This document shows positions 30,576 through 37,083 of a DNA stretch of 37,083 nucleotides, piece by piece. How positions within the stretch are numbered: the stretch's first letter is position 1; each line of letters starts with the position of its first letter. The stretch is taken from positions 1-37,083 of the forward strand of contig JBDTVG010000071.1 in assembly GCA_040007395.1 (NCBI GenBank), written 5' to 3'. This stretch comes from DATGFK01 sp040007395. GTDB lineage: Bacteria; Chloroflexota; Anaerolineae; Aggregatilineales; UBA2796. A program made the translations under genes and the position numbers. Under the pieces are notes generated by a model. That model ran no database searches, was not told the DNA's origin, and saw nothing but the letters and a program-made list of their open reading frames with translations.

Positions 30576-31808
30576 TCACGGCGCGTGATGCACATCAAAA
30601 TCGCCACAGGCAGTACACGCTACGATCTTTTGCGATACGTTATTTGCCGAGTAGCGCACTTCGCCCACACTGCCGATGCTGGTTTGATAGATATAGATCT
30701 GCGGGTCTGCCCACTGTAAGGTGAATACAAGATTGCTTGTCAACCGATGCTGATCATTTGCCGCGATCCACACTTCGCCGGGGTTGCCATGCACAAAGGT
30801 GTAGTTGTCGGTGTTGAGTATCCATTGGGCAGGCTCAAGCTCCCCAATTGTATCCCGTACAATCTCTCGTTCACCTGAGCCATCACTGTTGGCACGGAGC
30901 AACGCAAGCTGATTCTCCTTTGGCGTTCCAATCCGCCGCGCATATAGGATAAACTTGCCATCGACAGAAAAGCGCGGCAAGCCAAAAAAATCGGCTTGAA
31001 CACCGCCCAGCCGCACGGCTTGACCTGTGACCGATAACTGCCATAATACTGTCGGCGGGACGTTCTCGGTTTTATACACGAGGTTTGGATCGGGAATAGC
31101 GACATAAAGAGCCTGACTATCACTCGCCCACTCTACTTGCGGATAAAATTGTGTCGATGCGCCTGTAGTGACAAAGGGGTAGTCCAACAACCGAACCGGA
31201 GTTTTAGCTTGTTTATCCACCACATCGATTGAACCCGGTTGATTGGAAGCGTAATCGCCGGGACGCACTAGCGCAATATGTTGTCCGTCGGGGCTGATGC
31301 TAAACGCGCCGCCCTGCCTATCCTCGCGCAAACGGCTAACGCTGTCCGTCTCAACATCCACCTGCCAGAGATCGTCAGCAATCTGCTGCTGTACCAAGAG
31401 TTTGGGCATATAGCGGTAAGTATTGAAAATAACGGTGCGAGTATCGAGCCATACCATCTCTAACACCCGTCGCGATAGATCAGAATCCAATGTTTCAGGT
31501 TTGACCAGCATCGTCGCAGGTTTCTCAGTGGGGTTGAGGCTGGCGATCCATAGCACATCATCGCGCAAAAAAATCACTCGCGAAGCATCTGGTGCGATCA
31601 ATGGATGGGCTAAGAATCCACCTTTCGCCAAAATACGTGGCTCGGTTCTGGGTTGCCAAACAAAGAGCGAATCGCCGTCAAGATAGGTCACGACAAGCGG
31701 CGGCGATTGTGCGATAATTGGGGTGCTGTACGGCAAAATAAGTAGCCAGATCAGCATACACAATCCAAGCCGCCAACCGCTACCTAGTAAACGGATAATG
31801 CTCGACAT
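30576..31808 (-). CDS. Exported TolB-like beta-propeller protein
   Basis: A 410-residue secreted protein. The start at 31808 has AAGGG six bases upstream and yields a signal peptide (SGWRLGLCMLIWLLILPYSTPIIAQS, cleavage probably after Ala-Gln). The rest is a WD40/TolB-like propeller: repeated blades with S-x-D-G/DGQ patterns, such as LIAPDASRVIFLRDDVLWIAS, SISPDGQHIALVRPG, EWASDSQALYVAIPD, RFSVDGKFILYARRIG and ALLRANSDGSGEREIV. Two cysteines lie close to the C-terminus (VACTACGDFD). Such proteins usually act as extracytoplasmic binding modules. An alternative start at 31832 lacks a ribosome-binding site. Confidence 0.85.
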   Translation of the reverse strand: MSSIIRLLGSGWRLGLCMLIWLLILPYSTPIIAQSPPLVVTYLDGDSLFVWQPRTEPRILAKGGFLAHPLIAPDASRVIFLRDDVLWIASLNPTEKPATMLVKPETLDSDLSRRVLEMVWLDTRTVIFNTYRYMPKLLVQQQIADDLWQVDVETDSVSRLREDRQGGAFSISPDGQHIALVRPGDYASNQPGSIDVVDKQAKTPVRLLDYPFVTTGASTQFYPQVEWASDSQALYVAIPDPNLVYKTENVPPTVLWQLSVTGQAVRLGGVQADFFGLPRFSVDGKFILYARRIGTPKENQLALLRANSDGSGEREIVRDTIGELEPAQWILNTDNYTFVHGNPGEVWIAANDQHRLTSNLVFTLQWADPQIYIYQTSIGSVGEVRYSANNVSQKIVACTACGDFDVHHAP

Positions 31809-31914
31809 CGCTGACCCTTCACTAGATCTCATAGTTTCAAGATTGGGTATAGTGGAATAATGCCAATTTCAACTTGCCTCAAATGATGAATATCGATCTA
31901 AGGAATGGCTATCA

Positions 31915-32187
31915 ATGAATGATGCAACACCCTCTAAAAAACGCTATTTCGCTTGGGTACTTACGTGTTTCATCTTTATCGTTATCCTGTATCCTATTGG
32001 CGGATGGCTAACCATTGTTGGCGGCTTAGCATTGATAATTTTGCCGTCAAGGTTCAGAGCAGAATCGTTAGGCTCTAACCAAACGCTGAAACTGGTAATA
32101 TTCGCTATCGTCATTTTGCTTTTGGGTTTTGGACTTGCTTATCTGTATATCCTCACGCACATGGTTCCATTGCCAACTGCAAATTGA
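31915..32187 (+). CDS. Small membrane protein
   Basis: A 90-residue hydrophobic protein with probable membrane segments at about residues 11-29 (FAWVLTCFIFIVILYPIGG), 31-46 (LTIVGGLALIILPSRF) and 60-80 (LVIFAIVILLLGFGLAYLYIL). It has no recognisable catalytic motif. AAGGA lies about 12 bases before the ATG. It sits between the beta-propeller gene (divergent) and recD2 (43 bp downstream, same strand). Function unknown. Confidence 0.65.
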   Translation: MNDATPSKKRYFAWVLTCFIFIVILYPIGGWLTIVGGLALIILPSRFRAESLGSNQTLKLVIFAIVILLLGFGLAYLYILTHMVPLPTAN

Positions 32188-32230
32188 ATTGACCGATGTA
32201 AGTGGTGTTTAGTGGTAAGGTTATCACACT

Positions 32231-34465
32231 ATGCAAAAAGAAACTCTCGACGGTGTGGTGGAGCGCATCACTTACCACAGTGACGAAACAGGCTATACCG
32301 TCTTTCGGCTGCGTCCGAGTACGTTGCGCGTAGGTCAGGCGAACAATCAGGGCTTGCTAACTGTCGTCGGCACGCTGCCAGAATTGCAACCGGGCGAATC
32401 GGTGCGATTGTCTGGACTGTGGACTAGTAATCCTGAATACGGGCGACAGTTCCGCGCTGAGGCGGTGGAGCAGATCGCGCCTGCCACGCTGGAAGGTTTG
32501 GAGCGCTATCTGGGCAGCGGCCTAATCAAAGGCGTTGGCTCGGTCACTGCCAAAAGAATCGTTGCCCACTTCGGAATGCACACGATGGACATTCTCGAAC
32601 AGGATGCCACCCGCATGATCGAAGTACCCGGAGTGGGCAAGCATCGCGCCCAACTGATTACCGAGGGCTGGGCGCAGCAGCGCAAGATCAAAGAAGTCAT
32701 GATTTTTTTGCAAAGTCATCGCGTCAGCACCGAGCTAGCCGTCAAAATTTACAATGCCTATCATGACGAGGCGATTGATAAAGTGTTGGCTGATCCGTAT
32801 CGGTTAGCGCGTGATATTCGCGGCATCGGCTTCAAGACCGCCGACCAGATCGCCCGCAATCTCGGCTTGCCAGAGGATTCGCCGGAGCGTGTCGCGGCGG
32901 GCGTAACCTATGCGATCCAGACACTTACCGAGGAAGGCCATGTTTACGCGCCGCGATCAGTCGCCGTCCAAACGGCGGCGGAATTGCTCGATGTACCCGC
33001 CGAAGCCTGCGACACAGCGGTAGATCGGCTGTTCCGCAGCGAACAGATTATCATCGAAGGACTTCCCGTGTCGGAAAGTATGGAAAATACAGCGAATTCT
33101 GAAAATGCCATCGTCGAAGCGCTGTATTTGCCCGTGATGTACGCCAGCGAAAAAGGCTCCGCCCGCCGAATGCGGAACATGCTCGAAGCGCCAATCTCAC
33201 GATTAGACGCGGCACGTAAAATGGATTGGCACACCTTTTTTACCCGAATCGCTAGCGAAGACAATATCAATCTGACCGAACAGCAGCAAGAGGCTGTTCG
33301 CGCCGCGTTGACCAATAAGATCAGCGTCCTCACAGGTGGCCCCGGCACGGGCAAAACGACGACGCTTCGGGCAGTGATCCGGGCGTTGGAAGCGCTAGAT
33401 GCAAAATACGCCCTTGGCAGCCCGACAGGTCGCGCTGCCAAACGGCTGGGTGAAGCCACCGGGCGACGCGCCCAGACGATCCACCGATTGTTAGGCTATA
33501 GTCCGCGTGAAGGTTTCGTCTACAATGAGCATAGGCCGCTGGACGTGGATATTCTTATTATTGACGAAGCCTCTATGCTAGATCTTTTGCTATTTTACAA
33601 TGTCCTCAAGGCGCTCACGCCCGAAACCCATTTGATGCTTGTCGGTGATGTTGATCAGTTGCCGAGTGTCGGTGCAGGCGATGTGCTACGCGATGTGATC
33701 CGCAGCGAGGCGGCGCATATCACACGATTGGCGGTAATCTTTCGGCAGGCAGGTGACAGTTTGATTATCACCAATGCACACCGTATCAATCAGGGTAAGA
33801 TGCCTGAACTCAGCAATCAGGGCAACGACTTCTTCCTGTTTGGCGAAGATGATCCCGACGCATTGACCGATCTGATTGTTGATGTCGTGCAGAATCGCAT
33901 CCCGCGCAAATTCGGATTAGACCCGATTGAAGATGTACAGCTTCTCTCGCCCATGTACCGAGGCAGTGCCGGGGTACAGGTACTCAACGAACGCTTGCAA
34001 GCAGCACTTAACCCATCGGGCAGCAAGGCCGAACGACGTATTGGCGGACGTGTATACCGCGTGGGCGATAAGGTGATGCAGACGCGCAATAACTATGATA
34101 AAGATGTCTATAACGGCGACATCGGGCGAATCCACAGTATCGACTTTGCCGAACAGTCAATCCGCGTGGTGATTGACGGACGCTTTGTCGATTACGATTG
34201 GAGCGAAGCCGACGAATTAGTTCATGCCTTCGCCGTAAGTGTCCATCGCAGTCAGGGTAGTGAGTATCCCGCCGTTGTGATCCCAGTCGTGACGCAGCAC
34301 TACATGATGTTGCAACGCAATCTGCTGTACACGGCGATTACACGGGCTAAAAAGTTGGTTGTGCTGGTGGGAACCAAAAAGGCAATCGGGATCGCTGTCA
34401 GCAATGATCGGGTGACACGGCGTTATAGCGGGTTAGCGTGGCGATTAGGCAAGGTGGTGAAATAG
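32231..34465 (+). CDS. recD2: RecD2-type DNA helicase
   Basis: A 744-residue superfamily 1B 5'-3' helicase. The N-terminal region has an OB-like domain and helix-hairpin-helix units (ERYLGSGLIKGVGSVTAKRIV, VPGVGKHRAQLI, IRGIGFKTADQIARNLG) typical of RecD2 rather than RecD. Walker A GGPGTGKTT is at residues 369-377; Walker B IIDEASMLD, the GDVDQLPSVGAGDVL motif and the C-terminal VHAFAVSVHRSQGSEYPAVV motif are all present. RecD2 enzymes act in DNA repair and replication-fork processing in bacteria without RecBCD. GTAAGG lies about 10 bases before the ATG. It is intact and stands alone. Confidence 0.95.
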   Translation: MQKETLDGVVERITYHSDETGYTVFRLRPSTLRVGQANNQGLLTVVGTLPELQPGESVRLSGLWTSNPEYGRQFRAEAVEQIAPATLEGLERYLGSGLIKGVGSVTAKRIVAHFGMHTMDILEQDATRMIEVPGVGKHRAQLITEGWAQQRKIKEVMIFLQSHRVSTELAVKIYNAYHDEAIDKVLADPYRLARDIRGIGFKTADQIARNLGLPEDSPERVAAGVTYAIQTLTEEGHVYAPRSVAVQTAAELLDVPAEACDTAVDRLFRSEQIIIEGLPVSESMENTANSENAIVEALYLPVMYASEKGSARRMRNMLEAPISRLDAARKMDWHTFFTRIASEDNINLTEQQQEAVRAALTNKISVLTGGPGTGKTTTLRAVIRALEALDAKYALGSPTGRAAKRLGEATGRRAQTIHRLLGYSPREGFVYNEHRPLDVDILIIDEASMLDLLLFYNVLKALTPETHLMLVGDVDQLPSVGAGDVLRDVIRSEAAHITRLAVIFRQAGDSLIITNAHRINQGKMPELSNQGNDFFLFGEDDPDALTDLIVDVVQNRIPRKFGLDPIEDVQLLSPMYRGSAGVQVLNERLQAALNPSGSKAERRIGGRVYRVGDKVMQTRNNYDKDVYNGDIGRIHSIDFAEQSIRVVIDGRFVDYDWSEADELVHAFAVSVHRSQGSEYPAVVIPVVTQHYMMLQRNLLYTAITRAKKLVVLVGTKKAIGIAVSNDRVTRRYSGLAWRLGKVVK

Positions 34466-34500
34466 TCGTACTTTCGCCGCAACCCCGACGCTACATAAAC

Positions 34501-34506
34501 TATAAT
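34501..34506 (+). promoter_or_regulatory. -10 box in the recD2/HsdR-N gap
   Basis: A perfect TATAAT 36 bases after the recD2 stop codon and about 205 bases before the HsdR-N start. No -35 is clear. The 245-bp gap holds only a 19-codon frame at 34542 without a ribosome-binding site and nothing else recognised. Confidence 0.35.
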
Positions 34507-34710
34507 CTGCAATCGACTAACCCCACTCTAGGACAAACTGAACATGAACTTCAAAAATCGAATGAGTATGCGGGAGAATACGATACTTGTTTTTAGGTGT
34601 GAGGCATAACTAATAAATTCACACAAATTTCACGCAGCCAAGTTGACTCAAATTTTGGTCGGGTGTAGCCTTGACGGTATTACTTAATGTCACGCAGGAA
34701 AGAGGCTAAC

Positions 34711-35874
34711 ATGGATTTCATTGATAAACTTCGTGAATTGGCTGCGTTAATCCCCAAGCAGGTAGAGCATATCCGCACCGAAGAAGCCACCAAGAGCGCC
34801 CTAGTTATGCCTTTTATTAATGCACTCGGCTTCAACGTTTTTGATCCAACCGAAGTAACACCGGAATTTGTGGCTGATGTAGGGGTCAAAAAAGGCGAGA
34901 AGGTTGATTATGTCATCCTCAAGGATGCACAACCAATTATGATGTTTGAATGCAAGGCAGTCAGTACGGATCTGGATAAGATCACCCCTTCGCAGCTATA
35001 CCGCTATTTCTCTGTTACCTCTGTAAGGATCGGTGTCCTCACCAATGGGATTGTGTACCGCTTCTTTTCCGATTTGGAGGAAAAGAATAAAATGGATACA
35101 AAGCCCTTTCTTGAACTCAATATGCTTGGCATCGAAGAACCTGTCGTAGAGCAGTTAAAAAAGTTTACAAAGCAGACTTTCGATGTTGAAGACATCCTGA
35201 CTTCAGCCAGCGAATTTAAGTACACCCGCGAAATCAAGCGTATCCTAGCGACGCAATTCCAAGCCCCTACTGATGACTTTATCCGCTATTTTGGCAAGCA
35301 GGTTTACTCTGGGGTGATGACACAGAGTGTGCGTGAACAATTTTCCGAGTTCCTCAAACGTGCCTATACTGAGTTTATCAACGATCAAATTGCGGCTCGT
35401 CTGCAATCTGTCATTGCCCCTACCCCTGCTCCCACGAGTGTTCCTACACCCGAAAGTATGATACCAGCAGGGTTTTCGGTTGACGTTCCAGATGTTAAAC
35501 AACCGGATGAAGTAAAAGACGAACGTCAGGTAGTCACCACTGCCGAGGAATTAGAGGCTTACTACATTGTCAAAGCGATAGTGCGAGAAAGCGTGGATTC
35601 CAAGCGCATTGTGCTGCGTGATGCACTTAGTTACTGTGCAGTGCTATTCGACGATAACAATCGCAAACCAATATGCCGCTTTTGGTTCAACGGGGCTAAG
35701 AAATACATAGGCTTCTTTGATGAACAAAAACAAGAAGAAAAAGTGGGTATTGAAGTTGTTGACGATATATACAAGCACACAGATCGCTTGAGGACGACTG
35801 CTGGTTTCTATCTTAAGCCAGAAGTAACCAGTAAGGCTCCAAAAGTCAACGGAACAAACCGTGTCGAAAGCTAA
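34711..35874 (+). CDS. Stand-alone HsdR N-terminal-domain (PD-(D/E)XK) nuclease-like protein
   Basis: A 387-residue protein. The N-terminal half is the HSDR_N domain of type I restriction subunits: TEEATKSALVMPFINALGF, then KVDYVILKDAQPIMMFECKA, giving Asp66, Glu80 and Lys82 as the PD-(D/E)XK metal-binding residues, and LYRYFSVTSVRIGVLTNGIVYRFFSDL. After a Pro/Thr-rich linker (APTPAPTSVPTPES) a C-terminal domain follows (ELEAYYIVKAIVRESV, DDNNRKPICRFWFNGAKKYIGFF, DDIYKHTDRLRTT), as known in many stand-alone proteins of this kind. There is no helicase motor, so it is not a complete restriction enzyme. The ATG at 34711 has an AGGAAAGAGG just upstream. It overlaps the next gene by 14 bp. It appears more AT-rich than recD2. 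Confidence 0.88.
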   Translation: MDFIDKLRELAALIPKQVEHIRTEEATKSALVMPFINALGFNVFDPTEVTPEFVADVGVKKGEKVDYVILKDAQPIMMFECKAVSTDLDKITPSQLYRYFSVTSVRIGVLTNGIVYRFFSDLEEKNKMDTKPFLELNMLGIEEPVVEQLKKFTKQTFDVEDILTSASEFKYTREIKRILATQFQAPTDDFIRYFGKQVYSGVMTQSVREQFSEFLKRAYTEFINDQIAARLQSVIAPTPAPTSVPTPESMIPAGFSVDVPDVKQPDEVKDERQVVTTAEELEAYYIVKAIVRESVDSKRIVLRDALSYCAVLFDDNNRKPICRFWFNGAKKYIGFFDEQKQEEKVGIEVVDDIYKHTDRLRTTAGFYLKPEVTSKAPKVNGTNRVES

Positions 35875-36150
35875 GTTTGCAGCCGCCCACGAACTGATCA
35901 ACGAAAAGAATTATGATGAGGCGCGGGCGGTACTCGAAACATTGAGCGATCCAATGGCAGACGAGTGGTTGGGTAAGCTGGGAAGACTGACCCGCAAGAT
36001 CCTCCTAGAGACAAAACTGGACGCAATTGGACCCTTATCGCCATCATAGCAGCGTTGGTGATTATTGGTTTTACTGCGTTCGCTACCTACCAGTACGATC
36101 TATATTGCATACGTGTCATCTTCGAGGGAACTACTTGTCCACTGTGGTGA
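35861..36150 (+). pseudogene. Small helical/membrane protein gene with one-base frameshift
   Basis: The frame from GTG 35861 encodes MSKAKFAAAHELINEKNYDEARAVLETL, a TPR-like helix pair, and then runs out of frame at 36049. Adding one A to the AAAA run at 36013-36016 joins it to the frame encoding TGRNWTLIAIIAALVIIGFTA, a clear transmembrane segment, and a tail ending at 36150. The restored product would be about 96 residues. Its TGA stop overlaps the GTG start of the next frame (36147) by four bases, and its start overlaps the HsdR-N stop by 14. These joins argue that the restored frame is the ancestral gene. A sequencing error or -1 slippage on AAA codons would look the same. Confidence 0.7.
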
Positions 36151-36523
36151 AGCGTGTAGCCCTCTGGCTTGCTGTCTCCTCACAGACGCAGATCGGCGAA
36201 GACAAACTAAGCCTCGAAGATCAAGAAGCTGCCGCCCGTGCTTGGTGTGTCGCCAACGGCTACGAAGTCGTCGCCGTGTATAAAATGCCGGGCCATTCGC
36301 GGTGCGAGTCAGACACGATCAGCCTCATGGAAGACTTCGCTAAAGAAGAGATCTGGGCCTACCACGATCTGCGGCAGGCGTGGAAAGATCATTCCTTCGA
36401 CGTGCTGGTTGCCTACTCGCACAGCCGCTTTGGTCTCAGCAGCACTCGCATAGCTGGGTGGTCGAGAACACCATCTTATCGGGCGCAAAAACCTACCTGA
36501 TCGCATCATACTTGCGTTCATAG
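36147..36523 (+). pseudogene. Degenerate serine-recombinase N-terminal domain (frameshifted, truncated)
   Basis: From GTG 36147 the frame reads VKRVALWLAVSSQTQ, then SLEDQEAAARAWCVANGYEVVAVY, and FDVLVAYSHSRFGLSS, which follow the resolvase fold (catalytic serine strand, LEDQ helix, second strand). The conserved Arg before the V-S-S motif is Ala. Downstream, a shift of one base near 36448-36458 restores WVVENTILSGAKTYLIASYLRS, matching the last strand and helix of the domain, before a stop at 36521-36523. No DNA-binding domain follows. The product, about 125 residues if restored, is probably inactive. It looks like the remnant of a mobile-element recombinase or of a domesticated gene. Confidence 0.65.
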
Positions 36524-36539
36524 TGCAAAAGATAGTGGT

Positions 36540-37024
36540 CTAGCTGGCATGTTCCTTCACTGTATGAAAACTATTACCCACTGTTGCCGCTTTGGGATGT
36601 GGCAATGCTCCCATCTGTCGGATCGCCACCCATGCTACAAACCCCGAAACGCCCAGCATCACGATCAGTACCACAGAGGCCATCAAAAGACCGCTCAATG
36701 CTATCTCGTGGATATTGGTCGTCCAAGGCATCAGCGGCAGAACTAACTGCGCCAATGGGGAAGTTCCGCCATCGGCAATAGCAAACGGCGGAAAACGCAT
36801 CACGCGATAGGAAGGTACTGCGCCAAGTTCATAGCGGGTAAATGCGGCGAACAGCGCGACCGGGGCAAAGCGAATGGTGAAAGCGATGACAGTGGCGATG
36901 ACTCCGCGCCGCGTAATGGCACTGGCAGCTAGCCCAAGCATAGTACACACAGGATTTCCAGAATCGTTAGCACAACAGTCCCTATGATGGCAAGGAGCAC
37001 CGCCCAGACTTCCAACGAAAACAT
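36540..37024 (-). pseudogene. Frameshifted multi-pass membrane protein (ABC-2-permease-like fragment)
   Basis: The longest frame (from 36950) gives GLAASAITRRGVIATVIAFTIRFAPVALFAAF and a C-terminal segment IALSGLLMASVVLIVMLGVSGFVAWVAIRQ. Upstream, in another frame from ATG 37024, is MFSLEVWAVLLAIIGTVVLTILEILC, a strong membrane helix. Removing one GT from the (GT)3 run (36945-36950) joins both frames into one 160-residue product. A stop codon in frame at 37040-37042 shows that the fragment starts here or has another break. The pattern of helices and the TRRG loop resembles the C-terminal part of ABC-2-type permeases; this is only a resemblance. Confidence 0.5.
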
Positions 37025-37083
37025 CGACGTAATAGGGTCTTATGCTAGTTCGGGAAGGCTAAGGCCTTGATTTGCAAAAAGTC

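Noticed and set aside
32944..33459. 171-codon minus-strand frame inside recD2
   Set aside because: Opposite the conserved helicase region including Walker A; low-complexity Ser/Arg/Ala product.
34542..34601. 19-codon frame between recD2 and the HsdR-N gene as a leader peptide
   Set aside because: No ribosome-binding site, no regulatory amino-acid run and no downstream attenuator hairpin.
34711..35874. Complete type I restriction-modification locus
   Set aside because: There is no helicase motor in this protein and no HsdM or HsdS gene around it.
1..37083. CRISPR array, complete insertion sequence or prophage
   Set aside because: No regularly spaced direct repeats, no transposase with terminal inverted repeats and no phage structural genes were seen; only a recombinase remnant is present.

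Overview
The window looks like a chromosomal segment of a Chloroflexota bacterium, most like the Anaerolineae and related MAG lineages. This is an inference from gene content, with no search behind it: a DUF1385 (YqhQ) protein, threonine/proline-rich 'TETP' linkers on exported proteins, a DarA-type cyclic-di-AMP receptor, a stand-alone roadblock/LC7 protein, a stand-alone HsdR-N nuclease and many multi-sensor histidine kinases. Housekeeping genes (murE, lon, trmD, recD2, two tRNAs) are intact and interleaved with small accessory genes.

Layout. 0-2 kb: an AraC-like regulator followed by two tandem RibD_C/DHFR-like reductases. 2.2-3.8 kb: two small hypothetical genes converging on a cupin-GNAT pair. 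4-6.6 kb: DUF1385 gene converging on murE. 6.7-9.2 kb: an exported beta-sandwich protein with a tandem repeat, a lipoprotein, a possible micro-ORF with a large palindrome, and a 194-residue protein of unknown function, closed by a strong bidirectional terminator. 9.3-12.7 kb: lon divergent from a NYN-LOTUS RNA-biology protein. 12.8-14.1 kb: GNAT, TfoX-like and cyclic-di-AMP receptor genes. 14.3-22.5 kb: a signalling block in which one response-regulator/histidine-kinase fusion converges on a compact four-gene operon (membrane Cache-HAMP-PAS3 kinase, single-domain receiver, REC-PAS-GAF-PAS kinase, REC-kinase). 22.8-26.4 kb: DUF3291 gene, a tiny membrane protein, a FadN-type beta-oxidation fusion enzyme and tRNA-Leu/tRNA-Met. 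26.5-28.7 kb: a membrane mini-protein, trmD with an overlapping unknown gene, and a roadblock protein. 28.8-34.5 kb: CrtI-like oxidoreductase, secreted beta-propeller protein, small membrane protein and recD2.

The right end (34.7-37.1 kb) is the most unusual part. A PD-(D/E)XK HsdR-N protein is followed by a small helical/TM gene and a serine-recombinase-like gene whose ends overlap as in a translationally coupled operon. The second and third genes each carry a single-base frameshift, and a membrane-protein fragment on the opposite strand carries a 2-nt slippage frameshift. Either this is a decaying mobile or defence cassette or the sequence quality drops here; the reading frames elsewhere look intact.

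Other recurring themes: at least three genes (7658, 12781, 26821) have a -10-like box 6-7 nt in front of the start codon and no Shine-Dalgarno sequence, suggesting leaderless mRNAs. The five signalling proteins at 14-22.5 kb contain no recognisable DNA-binding, HPt, GGDEF or other output domain, so their output lies elsewhere. No CRISPR array, complete insertion sequence, prophage or rRNA was seen.
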